From positions 176,410 through 240,409 of the forward strand of contig JACRMI010000164.1 of NCBI GenBank assembly GCA_016215025.1: a stretch of 64,000 bases of DNA. The letters are read 5' to 3'. Below, piece by piece: positions 16,542 through 23,868 of the stretch; within the stretch, counting starts at the first letter, position 1, and every line of letters starts with the position of its first letter. The stretch comes from Chloroflexota bacterium. GTDB taxonomy: Bacteria; Chloroflexota; Anaerolineae; UBA4142. The translations under genes and the position numbers were made by a program. The notes below the pieces were generated by a model that made no database searches, was not told the DNA's origin, and was given only the letters and a program-made list of their open reading frames with translations.

Positions 16542-17027
16542 TTATTGCAGCTTGCGCAATTCGGCGAGTAGTTCGCCATTGTCCGGCAAGATGCCCGGTT
16601 CATATTTTTTGATCCAGCGAAGAATGCCTTGCCGGTCGACCACAAAGATCGCACGATCGGGACGACCTAGCTTGTCGTTGAACACGCCGTAATCGACTGC
16701 CACTTTGCCATGGGGCCAAAAGTCGGCGACAAGCGGATACGAAATTCCACCCAGCGATTTGCCCCATGCTTGCTTTGAAAAAATCGGATCACAACTGATA
16801 GCCAAGACCTGGCTATTCACCCCGTCGAACTCGGCGCGCTGCGCCTCGTACGCCGGAATTTGCTTGTCTCAAGTCGCCGTGAATGCAAACGGGTGAAATG
16901 CTAACACCACGTTCTTGCGACCACGATAGTCACTTAGCTTAACTTCGATCCGCTGAACTTCGGGTTTGGTGATGACGCCTGGAACCGCAAAATCGGGGGC
17001 AGCATCGCCAACATGTAGTTCTGCCAT
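16542..17027 (-). CDS. Selenocysteine-containing peroxiredoxin (UGA at the peroxidatic site)
   Basis: 161 residues if the in-frame TGA at 16869-16871 is read as selenocysteine (Sec53). The frame is homologous on both sides of it. Before it is ELHVGDAAPDFAVPG..LSDYRGRKNVVLAFHPFAFTAT; after it DKQIPAYEAQRAEF..VLAISCDPIFSKQAWGKSLG and GVFNDKLGRPDRAIFVVD. The TGA falls exactly where AhpC/TSA proteins have the peroxidatic Cys of the TxxC motif (T50-A-T-Sec). The ATG at 17027 has a perfect AAGGAGG. A stem GGCGC-AGC-GCGCC begins 23 nt after the TGA and could be the bacterial SECIS. The protein would reduce H2O2 or organic peroxides in the cytosol. A nonsense mutation is the alternative, but position and intact flanks argue against it. 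Confidence 0.88.
16833..16871 (-). promoter_or_regulatory. UGA codon and candidate SECIS hairpin of the peroxiredoxin mRNA
   Basis: The TGA is at 16869-16871. The stem GGCGC (16841-16845) pairs with GCGCC (16833-16837) over a 3-nt loop, 23 nt downstream of the UGA. That is inside the 16-37 nt range used by bacterial SelB. The apical loop (AGC) is small and includes a G. Confidence 0.55.
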
Positions 17028-17039
17028 GAGTTCCTCCTT

Positions 17040-17582
17040 TTAAAAATCGATTCCCTTTTGGGCGAGAATCCCTTTTTGATAGGGATGTTTGATTTCGCGC
17101 ATCTCCGTCACCAGATCGGCGCGTTCGATCAATTCTGGCGGTGCGCCGCGTCCGGTCAATACCATGTGAAAATCGACTGGTTTAGCATCCAGCAATTCCG
17201 CGAGTTGCGGCATTGATAAAAGACCCGTGCTCACCGCATTGTTTACTTCGTCGAGAATCAACAAATCGTATTCGCCCGATAGCATTTTCTCGCGCGCGAA
17301 TTGCAGAGCGGCGATTGCGGCTGCACGATGTTCTTCTTCGGTGTAATGATCGTCGAGAATTTTGTAAAAGCCCTTGCCCATCGAAACAATTTCGAAATCG
17401 GGCGCAAGCCGTTTCACCGCATCGAGTTCGGCGTAATGCCAGGTGCCTTTCATGAACTGCACCATCAACACTTTCCAGCCACGCCCAATCGCGCGCAATG
17501 CCATGCCCAACGCCGCGGTCGTTTTGCCTTTGCCATCGCCCGTGTAAACGATAATGAATCCGCGTTTGCCTTTTTCTTTCAT
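17040..17582 (-). CDS. cobO: Cob(I)yrinic acid a,c-diamide adenosyltransferase (CobO/BtuR)
   Basis: 180 residues. It transfers the adenosyl group of ATP to the cobalt of corrinoids, forming adenosylcobalamin precursors or salvaging cobalamin. It has the P-loop YTGDGKGKTTAALGMALRA, the VQFMKG motif, DLLILDEVNNA (Walker B) and VLTGRGAPPELIERADLVTE, all typical of the CobA/CobO/BtuR family. Its ATG overlaps the folB stop as ATGA, so the two are coupled. A corrinoid- or folate-type methyl-transfer protein gene starts nearby at 18140 in the opposite direction. Confidence 0.95.
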   Translation of the reverse strand: MKEKGKRGFIIVYTGDGKGKTTAALGMALRAIGRGWKVLMVQFMKGTWHYAELDAVKRLAPDFEIVSMGKGFYKILDDHYTEEEHRAAAIAALQFAREKMLSGEYDLLILDEVNNAVSTGLLSMPQLAELLDAKPVDFHMVLTGRGAPPELIERADLVTEMREIKHPYQKGILAQKGIDF

Positions 17583-17950
17583 AGATTGTTTTTACGCTCG
17601 CGATAAATTTCCACGCCCGCAAAATCAATAATGCCTTCAAGCGGCGGCGGTTGCTTTTTCACGCGCACCAAGACCGCATCGGCAGAAAATAGGCTGAGCG
17701 TTTTTTGCGCGATGGTTTCCGCCAGCATCTCGACCAGGCGAAACGATCCACCTTCGACAATTTCGCGGACAAGGTTGTAAAGTTCGGCGTAGCTGATCGT
17801 GTCTCGAAGATCGTCGCTTTTGCCCGCGCGCGCCAAATCGAACGAGAGTTCAACATCGACGACAAAGCGTCCACCAACGCGGCGTTCTTCGTCGCTGACG
17901 CCATGCCGAGCAAAGAATTGCGCGCCATGCAATAAAATTCGATCAGGCAA
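17579..17950 (-). CDS. folB: Dihydroneopterin aldolase FolB
   Basis: Cytosolic enzyme of folate synthesis that cleaves 7,8-dihydroneopterin. Family marks: DRILLHGAQFFARHGVSDEE with the catalytic-region HGV, the glutamate/tyrosine segment DTISYAELYNLVREIV, and VRVKKQPPPLEGIIDFAGVE. I place the start at TTG 17950 (LPDRILLHG), preceded by GAGGAA, giving 123 residues, the usual length. A farther TTG at 17989 would add 13 residues and lacks a ribosome site. It is the first gene of the folB-cobO-peroxiredoxin run. Confidence 0.9.
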   Translation of the reverse strand: MPDRILLHGAQFFARHGVSDEERRVGGRFVVDVELSFDLARAGKSDDLRDTISYAELYNLVREIVEGGSFRLVEMLAETIAQKTLSLFSADAVLVRVKKQPPPLEGIIDFAGVEIYRERKNNL

Positions 17951-18080
17951 GAAGCTTTCCTCAACTTTCGTTAACGATTGTAGCTGCAATAAAGAGCGCT
18001 GTCAACAGGTTGTCGCGAAAGAAGACGAAAGGACACGAAAGGCGCGAAAGAAATACTTGACCATCAAGTTGTTGGCTTTT

Positions 18081-18108
18081 TTGGCATTCGCTGAATTCGT
18101 GCTAGAAT
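18081..18108 (+). promoter_or_regulatory. Sigma-70 promoter of the MetE/UROD-like gene
   Basis: TTGGCA (18081-18086), a 16-bp spacer, TAGAAT (18103-18108). The start codon follows 32 bp later with AAAGGAT ahead of it. Confidence 0.65.
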
Positions 18109-18139
18109 ATCGCTAACGTTGCACTGAAAGGATTTCGAC

Positions 18140-19135
18140 ATGACCGATTTCGCACCGCGCGCCCAAGCCACTGGCATCGGCAGCATGCCCCACGCTGATA
18201 CTCAGCAAGCCATGCGCGTCATGTTTCAAAATTTTTCGACGCTGCCCTATTGGCCTCAGCTACCCAGGCGTGATTTTCGCGAAAATATGTATGCGCAGTT
18301 TAGTGAAGACCTGGTCGGCATCCAACTCGACACGGCGCAGGAACTCCTCAGCGTCATCATCAACGATGATACGATGGCACAGGTCGAAAAGTTTTACGCG
18401 CGCTATCTCGAAGAGAATTCGGATTTGTTTGCTGTGTCGCCCGATTACGCCGCTGGACTGTACGCCTTGTGCCAGAGTCACACTGCGCTCAAGAATGCAC
18501 AGTGGATCAAAGGCCAAGTCACGGGGCCGATTAGCTTTGGTCTCAAAGTGGTCGATCAAAACTTGAAACCCATGCTGTATGACGATTCGTTGCGCGATGT
18601 GTTGGTCAAGCATCTCGCGCGCAAAGCACAGTGGCACGAAAAGTTTATATCGCAATTGGGTACGCCGATCACGTTCGTCGATGAACCATCCCTGGCGTTG
18701 ATCGGTGCGTCGGTCGTAGCGCTCAATCGCGACGAAGTCATTCGCGATTTGGAAGAAGTCTTTTCGTCGATTCAGGGATTGAAAGGCACGCATTGCTGCG
18801 GCAACACGGATTGGTCGTTGCTGATGGCGACATCGGTCAACATCATTTCATTCGATGCGTTGAACTATGCGGAAAACCTGGCTCTGTTTGCCGGCATCGT
18901 GCCGACGGTGGAAGAGGACATCTTCAACGCAACCGCCGACGAATTAGTGACTCGTTTGGAAACGGCGATGAATTTGCTCGTCAAGAAAGGCATCGACCGC
19001 GATTTGCTTTACGAGCGCGCGTTGATTACGCCGGCGTGTGGTCTTGGCACAGTATCGGTTCAAGCGGCGGAGTGCGCGTTCGCGTTGACGCATGAGGTGT
19101 CGGAAAAGGTTCGTGAGCAGAGAGGGTTCAGTTAG
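18140..19135 (+). CDS. MetE/UROD-superfamily methyltransferase-like protein
   Basis: 331 residues with the TIM-barrel pattern shared by uroporphyrinogen decarboxylase-like and cobalamin-independent methionine-synthase-like proteins: GIGSMPHAD at the start, WIKGQVTGPISFGL, ITFVDEPSLAL, then THCCGNTDWSLL and ALITPACGLGT. The HxC and the distant Cys of TPACG match the zinc ligands of the MetE C-terminal half, which activate a thiol substrate. It lacks the MetE N-terminal half, so it cannot be a complete MetE. The role could be methyl transfer from a corrinoid or folate donor; the neighbouring cobO is only suggestive. Confidence 0.75.
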   Translation: MTDFAPRAQATGIGSMPHADTQQAMRVMFQNFSTLPYWPQLPRRDFRENMYAQFSEDLVGIQLDTAQELLSVIINDDTMAQVEKFYARYLEENSDLFAVSPDYAAGLYALCQSHTALKNAQWIKGQVTGPISFGLKVVDQNLKPMLYDDSLRDVLVKHLARKAQWHEKFISQLGTPITFVDEPSLALIGASVVALNRDEVIRDLEEVFSSIQGLKGTHCCGNTDWSLLMATSVNIISFDALNYAENLALFAGIVPTVEEDIFNATADELVTRLETAMNLLVKKGIDRDLLYERALITPACGLGTVSVQAAECAFALTHEVSEKVREQRGFS

Positions 19136-19140
19136 TGAGA

Positions 19141-19185
19141 CAGTGCGAGAGTGAGATAGTGAGTTTGTGCGGTAGTCGGGTGGTT
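19141..19185. repeat. Left arm of an inverted repeat around the GNAT gene
   Basis: CAGTGCGAGAGTGAGATAGT and GTGCGGTAGTCGGGTGGTT. The second block (19167-19185) matches the complement of 19734-19752 at 18 of 19 positions. Confidence 0.65.
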
Positions 19186-19206
19186 AGGTGGTTAGGTGAT
19201 TGGTAT

Positions 19207-19722
19207 ATGACCGGGAATAGTGTCACCATCCGAACTACAACACGCGATGACTTTGCGGACTTGATGACGCTGTGGAACGATGGTCGCGTGATGCAGTGGG
19301 TTGGATTTCCAAATGGCTTTGGATACGACGTGGAAAAAATTGGCAAGTGGTTTGAGAAATTGCAGAGCCAACCGCATCGTCATCATTTCGTCGTTTACGC
19401 TGACGGCGTCGGATTTTGCGGCGAAGTGTATTACGTCGTCGAGCAAAAATATCGACGCGCTGAGCTAGACATTAAATTCGTGCCGGCTGCGCAAGGACAA
19501 GGGCTGGCGGCGGACGCTTTGCAAACGCTGATTCGCCACGTATTCGAAATCGAAAAGGAGGTCGATGTCGTTTGGACGGAGCCAAGACAAGATAACAGCG
19601 CCTCACGCAAGCTATACACACGCTGTGGACTGACAGCCCAACCGCGTCCATCCGACCTTGAACCATTTGAATCCTATTGGGCACTATCCAGAGAAAACTG
19701 GCGCGCTTTGTTGCAATCCTAA
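19207..19722 (+). CDS. GNAT-family N-acetyltransferase
   Basis: 171 residues with a GNAT fold: VTIRTTTRDDFADLMTLWND at the start, the acetyl-CoA loop VPAAQGQGLAADALQTLIRH (Q/RxxGxG/A region), and VDVVWTEPRQDNSASRKLYT with the closing GL strand. It probably acetylates a small amine or a protein N terminus; the substrate is unknown. I start at ATG 19207, because the 24 codons before it (from 19135) are made of a low-complexity repeat. The gene lies between two near-identical inverted repeat arms (19167-19185 and 19734-19752), so it may have arrived as a unit. Confidence 0.82.
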   Translation: MTGNSVTIRTTTRDDFADLMTLWNDGRVMQWVGFPNGFGYDVEKIGKWFEKLQSQPHRHHFVVYADGVGFCGEVYYVVEQKYRRAELDIKFVPAAQGQGLAADALQTLIRHVFEIEKEVDVVWTEPRQDNSASRKLYTRCGLTAQPRPSDLEPFESYWALSRENWRALLQS

Positions 19723-19733
19723 ACCAACGAATA

Positions 19734-19784
19734 AACCACCCAACTACCGCACTATCTCACCATCCCACTATTGCACTATCGACC
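19734..19784. repeat. Right arm of the inverted repeat around the GNAT gene
   Basis: AACCACCCAACTACCGCAC followed by TATCTCACCATCCCACTATT and GCACTATC. The degenerate TAGTGCG-type units resemble those between fdhB and fdhA at 38700. Confidence 0.65.
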
Positions 19785-19899
19785 TAGACTGCTTTTTGAC
19801 CCCGCTTGGACTGAACTAGGACTTGTTCGTGTTATTCTGAACAAAGCGGAAAGCGCGCACCGACGCACGCCCCGCCTAAATTATTTGCAGAGGTTCGCG

Positions 19900-20847
19900 A
19901 TGACGATGCGAAAGATACTTGTTGGCGCGATGGCTGCGCTGCTGTTGATTGTCTCACTAGCGCCAGCCGCGTTTGCGCAAGATGCAAATCGCCTGTCTCA
20001 ACTAAAAATCTCCATTTGGCCCGAGTACGATACACCAACCGTCCTGGTTCTCCTCGATGGAACGTTGGCAGACAAGACCAATCTGCCACGCTCCGTTTCC
20101 TTGTTGATTCCATCCAACGCTAACCTGACCGTCACCACCTGGGAAAATGCCGATGGCTCCCTCGCGCCCGAGCAGCCCAATCAATCGGTGGATGCCGGCG
20201 ATGGCTTTACCCGCGTGACCTTCACGATCAACCAACCCAACTATCACGTCGAATACTATCATGATTTGCTCAAAGGTGCGCCAGACAAATCGATGGACTG
20301 GCAGTTCAAGTCGGCAACGCCTGTCGATCAAGTCCTGCTTGAAGTCCAACAACCACTCAAGGCGACCAATTTCGTTTTGACGCCGACGACATCGACCACG
20401 CGGACGGATGCGAGTGGATTCAAATACTATTCCTATCAATTCGCCAATGTGACGACCGGACAAGTTCTAACGACGCAAGCGAAATATACAAAGAGCGATC
20501 CCAATCCATCGTTCCAAGCTCCGCCCTCATCGCAATTACCAAGCTCGTCTGCATCAGCGCCAACTACGACGAGCACAGCTTCTTCATCGAACGATAACTT
20601 GCTTTTACTCGCTGGACTGGTGGGGCTAGGCTTGATTGTTATCCTGGGAATTTTCGTCTATCAGCAGCGCTCGCGTGCCGTGGAGGAATTAACGGCAAAC
20701 AAAATGTCGCCGCGTCAATTTCAACGCCAGCGCCGTCGCGCCAGAGGAACGGAAGGCGCAACCGTTTTCTGCACCAAGTGTGGTAATCCTTTGGGACCGG
20801 ATGATAATTTCTGTCCCAAGTGCGGAGCGCAACGCCGAGTTGTCTAA
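19900..20847 (+). CDS. Secreted-domain membrane protein with cytosolic zinc ribbon
   Basis: 315 residues. A signal peptide (AALLLIVSLAPAAFA) is followed by a ~190-residue extracytoplasmic beta-rich domain, a Ser/Thr/Pro linker, one membrane helix (LLLLAGLVGLGLIVILGIFV), a basic stretch, and a C-terminal zinc ribbon (CTKCGNPLGPDDNFCPKCG) inside the cell. No enzyme motif is seen. The ATG at 19900 follows GAGG. Its stop overlaps the start of the next gene, a histidine kinase (TAATG), so the protein may be an accessory or sensor part of that two-component system. Confidence 0.75.
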   Translation: MTMRKILVGAMAALLLIVSLAPAAFAQDANRLSQLKISIWPEYDTPTVLVLLDGTLADKTNLPRSVSLLIPSNANLTVTTWENADGSLAPEQPNQSVDAGDGFTRVTFTINQPNYHVEYYHDLLKGAPDKSMDWQFKSATPVDQVLLEVQQPLKATNFVLTPTTSTTRTDASGFKYYSYQFANVTTGQVLTTQAKYTKSDPNPSFQAPPSSQLPSSSASAPTTTSTASSSNDNLLLLAGLVGLGLIVILGIFVYQQRSRAVEELTANKMSPRQFQRQRRRARGTEGATVFCTKCGNPLGPDDNFCPKCGAQRRVV

Positions 20848-21842
20848 TGAGCCGCGAGTCCGTTGTGTCCAACGATTCCGCTCAACAACCAGCGGATAAA
20901 TCACCCTCGGTATCGCCCCGGATGGCGATGGGGATCCCTACGGCTTCGCAGACAGCGCCTATTCAGACGCGCCGCAAGCCGACACTATCCGCGCGCGTAT
21001 TTGCGCTCCAGCAGATCGTTCCGCTGTTCATTTTGGCAGCCGTCATGTTTTACGAAGTGACTGCTCACTTGATCTTTGAAAACGAACTCAATCCAATTCT
21101 CTTTGGAATCGAGACGATCACGTTCGGCATCATGGGACCTGCTTTTACGTGGCTTACCCTCAACTGGGTCGCCCGTGAAATTCGGCAGCGCGAGCGCGCG
21201 GAGGGTGAAGCCGACGAACTGAATGCGATCATGCAAGAAATGCACCATCGCATCAAAAATAATTTGCAAACGGTGGCCGATTTGCTCACGCTCGAAATGT
21301 CGCGCAACCCGCGTCCCGAAGTCCAAGAAAGTTTGCGCGATTCGATCACGCGCATCAAAAGCATTGCCGCTTCGCACGAAATGCTTTCTGTCGAAAGCGT
21401 GGGCTTGACCGACATCACGGAACTATCACGGCGTGTGATCGAGACGACGCGGCGCAGCATGTTGCGCGCCGATCAAAAGATCGTGGTGCAAGTCAAAGGG
21501 TCTGACATTTATCTCGGTTCCAAGCAAGCGACGGCATTCTCGCTCGTGTTGAACGAACTCGTGAGCAATGCGATCGAACATGGTTTTCGCGATCGAACGG
21601 AAGGCATGATCGAAGTGGAACTGGATTGGGATGGTTCGGATATTTGGGTGCGCGTTCAGGATAATGGCGCGGGGCTGCCGGAAGGGTTCGATCTCAAAAC
21701 GTCACGGGGTCTGGGTTTGCAAATCGCGCGCACGCTGGTCGAAAAAGATTTGCACGGCAAATTGTCTTTAACGTCTAATGGCACAGGGACGACTGCCTGG
21801 GTATTATTCCAACGCGGAGTCGCGTTGATGAACAAGGAGTAA
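20847..21842 (+). CDS. HisKA_2-type histidine kinase
   Basis: 331 residues. Two hydrophobic helices near residues 48-110 (FALQQIVPLFILAAVMF, TITFGIMGPAFTWLTL) anchor it. The dimerisation/phosphoacceptor helix EMHHRIKNNLQTVADLL is the HisKA_2 form, with H in HHRIKNNL. The HATPase_c domain follows, with N box VLNELVSNAIEHGF and G boxes DNGAGLPEGF and RGLGLQIA. Kinases of this type pair with ANTAR-domain regulators, and one follows 3 bp downstream. The start overlaps the zinc-ribbon membrane protein gene. No ligand domain is recognisable in its short N terminus. Confidence 0.9.
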   Translation: MSRESVVSNDSAQQPADKSPSVSPRMAMGIPTASQTAPIQTRRKPTLSARVFALQQIVPLFILAAVMFYEVTAHLIFENELNPILFGIETITFGIMGPAFTWLTLNWVAREIRQRERAEGEADELNAIMQEMHHRIKNNLQTVADLLTLEMSRNPRPEVQESLRDSITRIKSIAASHEMLSVESVGLTDITELSRRVIETTRRSMLRADQKIVVQVKGSDIYLGSKQATAFSLVLNELVSNAIEHGFRDRTEGMIEVELDWDGSDIWVRVQDNGAGLPEGFDLKTSRGLGLQIARTLVEKDLHGKLSLTSNGTGTTAWVLFQRGVALMNKE

Positions 21843-21845
21843 TAT

Positions 21846-22424
21846 ATGGATTCCCTTCGAGTTTTGATTGCAGACGACGAAAGTCTTAGGGTTATGAGTC
21901 TACGCGGACAACTGGAATCGATTGGTCACAAGGTTGTGGCGGAAGCTGCTAATGGTAAAGAGGCAGTTCACCTGTCGCAAGAACTCAAGCCCGACCTGGC
22001 GATTCTGGACATCAAGATGCCAGAGATGGATGGGATCGAAGCGGCGCAACACATCATGGAGACGCGTCCGATTCCGATCATTTTGCTCACCGCGTTCAGC
22101 GAAAAAGAATTGGCCGAGCGCGCCGCCATGGCAAATGTTTCCGCCTACTTGATGAAGCCGGTGTCGGAACAGGATTTGCTGCCCGCGATTGCGCTTGCTG
22201 TCTCGCGCTTTAAAGAATTCCAATCGCTGCATCAAGAAGTAGACGATTTGCGCGATGCGTTGGAAACGCGCAAGCTCGTCGAGCGCGCGAAAGGTATTCT
22301 GATGCGTCGTCTCAATTTGACGGAAGAAGAAGCGTTCCGTCGAATGCAACGCCGCAGCCAGAACGAAAACAAAAAGCTGGGTGAAATCGCCAACGCGATC
22401 ATCACCGCCGATGGAATGCTCTAG
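21846..22424 (+). CDS. ANTAR-domain response regulator (transcription antiterminator)
   Basis: 192 residues. The receiver domain (1-120) has the acidic pocket LIADDES, the phosphoacceptor in LAILDIKMPEMDG, and the Lys in MKPVSEQD. The C terminus is an ANTAR RNA-binding domain: LVERAKGILMRRLNLTEEEA and FRRMQRRSQNENKKL. Known ANTAR proteins (AmiR, NasR, EutV) bind paired stem-loops in leader RNA to prevent termination. Its cognate kinase is the gene just upstream. Candidate targets are terminators in mRNA leaders of this genome. Confidence 0.93.
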   Translation: MDSLRVLIADDESLRVMSLRGQLESIGHKVVAEAANGKEAVHLSQELKPDLAILDIKMPEMDGIEAAQHIMETRPIPIILLTAFSEKELAERAAMANVSAYLMKPVSEQDLLPAIALAVSRFKEFQSLHQEVDDLRDALETRKLVERAKGILMRRLNLTEEEAFRRMQRRSQNENKKLGEIANAIITADGML

Positions 22425-22455
22425 CCGTTTGGTCAAGATGCTAAGAGCGCTTCAG

Positions 22456-22495
22456 AAACCCGTTTTCTCGCAGACCAAGTGCGGAAAACGGGTTT
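22456..22495 (+). terminator. Hairpin after the ANTAR regulator gene
   Basis: AAACCCGTTTTC (22456-22467) pairs perfectly with GAAAACGGGTTT (22484-22495). The arms are the same module as in the palindrome at 36414, so this is a dispersed repeat acting as a 3' hairpin. Confidence 0.65.
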
Positions 22496-22512
22496 GTTCA
22501 ATCGTCCCACGA

Positions 22513-22579
22513 CCGTAATACAATTGTAACTAAACCGTAATACAGCGTAATGCAAATTGAACTAGGAAAAACATATAAT
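22513..22579 (+). promoter_or_regulatory. Direct-repeat operator and -10 box of the V4R gene
   Basis: CCGTAATACA occurs at 22513-22522 and 22535-22544 (22-bp period, two helical turns), followed by a variant GCGTAATGCA at 22545. A perfect TATAAT is at 22574-22579 with no recognisable -35, which suggests activator-dependent initiation. Confidence 0.5.
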
Positions 22580-22619
22580 AAGACTGGCTATTCCCATTAC
22601 ATCGGAGTCACAAATCAGC

Positions 22620-23081
22620 ATGATAGAAGAGCAAAAAATTAGGGAATTTATTCTGTCCGAATCGGTGCTCGTCGATCGCGGAGCGATCGGCGTCCTGTAC
22701 GAAACCGCCTTGAAATTTATTGGATTGGGAATTGGCGGCGTTCTGTACACGGCGGGGAAAAAAGGCGGCGCACGCGGCGCACAACTCTTGGAACGGCAAT
22801 TTGGATTTCAAGGCGACGAGCTGCTCGATGCGGCGTTGATCGCATTTGAGCGCGGTAACTGGGGCAAGCCCTCGCTATCGCGCGAAGGACACAAGATCGT
22901 CGTAACCGTCGAGAACTCGGCGTTGGCAGCTAGCGTGAATGGACAAAGAAAACCGATCTGTCATCCACTAGCAGGTTACCTGGCGGGTTATCTCGAAGAA
23001 GCGTGGAAACGTCCGGTCAAAGTCCGAGAGGTTGCGTGCATGGCAACCGGCTCGCCGCACTGCAAGTTTGAAGTGGAATAA
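22620..23081 (+). CDS. V4R (4-vinyl reductase) domain protein
   Basis: 153 residues forming one V4R domain. The C-terminal half carries the cysteine pattern PICHPLAGYLAGYLEEAW and VREVACMATGSPHCKFEVE, typical of this small-molecule-binding domain, which is found in bacteriochlorophyll synthesis BchJ, in transport protein subunits and in NtrC-type sensor regulators. Alone it could be a ligand-binding or zinc-binding adaptor. Its promoter has direct repeats and no -35. It follows the HK/ANTAR operon, and the kinase pair behind it faces it. Ligand unknown. Confidence 0.82.
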   Translation: MIEEQKIREFILSESVLVDRGAIGVLYETALKFIGLGIGGVLYTAGKKGGARGAQLLERQFGFQGDELLDAALIAFERGNWGKPSLSREGHKIVVTVENSALAASVNGQRKPICHPLAGYLAGYLEEAWKRPVKVREVACMATGSPHCKFEVE

Positions 23082-23113
23082 AAAACAAATTTGCCAAATC
23101 AGCCAAACATGCC

Positions 23114-23149
23114 AAACGCGCCACGAAGAAATTTCTTCGTGGCGCGTTT
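23114..23149. terminator. Perfect 36-bp palindrome between convergent genes
   Basis: AAACGCGCCACGAAGAAA is followed directly by its complement (18 + 18). It lies between the V4R gene and the convergent response-regulator gene. Confidence 0.75.
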
Positions 23150-23208
23150 ATTTGATGGAGGGAATGGACGCTGTTCCGTTCCAAGGGGAACGCTACGGCG
23201 AGCATTCC

Positions 23209-23868
23209 CTACTCCTTGACAATTTGATCTTGAATCCGATTTTGCACGGCATAGCCCGCCGCTTGCGCGCGGGTAGCCAATTGCAACTTGTTCAGAATCG
23301 CGCTGACATAGTTGCGAACGGTTTTATCGCTGAGAAAAACCTTTTCTGCGATCTCGCGATTCGTTTTGCCTTCCGCAATCAACGCCAAGATTTTCACCTC
23401 TTGCTCGTTCAGCATTGAGAATGCATCATTCTGCGCGCGCCGCGTCGCCTCGCGGACTTTGGCGAACACGCGCTGTGTCAACGACGGATCGAGCAACGAC
23501 TCACCGCGTCCAATGCGTTCCAGCGCGTTGATCAAATCGCCGCCGCCAATCTGCTTGAGCACATAACCGGCTGCGCCCGCCGCAATCGCATCGAACAACA
23601 TGTCGTCTTCAGCGTACGACGTCAGCATGATAACTTTGATCTGCGGTCGGGTCGCCACAATTTCACGGCACGCTTCGATTCCGCTTTTGCCGGGCAACCG
23701 AATGTCCATCACCACAATGTCGGGTTCAAGTGCTGCCGCTTTTTCTACAGCTTCACTGGCGCTGCTCGCTTCACCAATTACCGTAAACTCCGGCTGATGC
23801 GCCAGCAACGATTTGAGTCCAACCCGCACAAGCTCATGATCGTCGACGAGCATGATTCGCAGCGTCAT
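23209..23868 (-). CDS. NarL/LuxR-family response regulator
   Basis: 219 residues. The receiver has LVDDHELVRVG, phosphoacceptor IVVMDIRLPGKSG and the Lys of VLKQIGG. The C-terminal LuxR HTH is ALIAEGKTNREIAEKVFLSD followed by KTVRNYVSAILNKL. It overlaps the upstream kinase gene by 4 bp (ATGA), making a clear pair. The nearby 14-haem cytochrome gene on the same strand is a plausible target, but no binding site was identified. Confidence 0.93.
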   Translation of the reverse strand: MTLRIMLVDDHELVRVGLKSLLAHQPEFTVIGEASSASEAVEKAAALEPDIVVMDIRLPGKSGIEACREIVATRPQIKVIMLTSYAEDDMLFDAIAAGAAGYVLKQIGGGDLINALERIGRGESLLDPSLTQRVFAKVREATRRAQNDAFSMLNEQEVKILALIAEGKTNREIAEKVFLSDKTVRNYVSAILNKLQLATRAQAAGYAVQNRIQDQIVKE

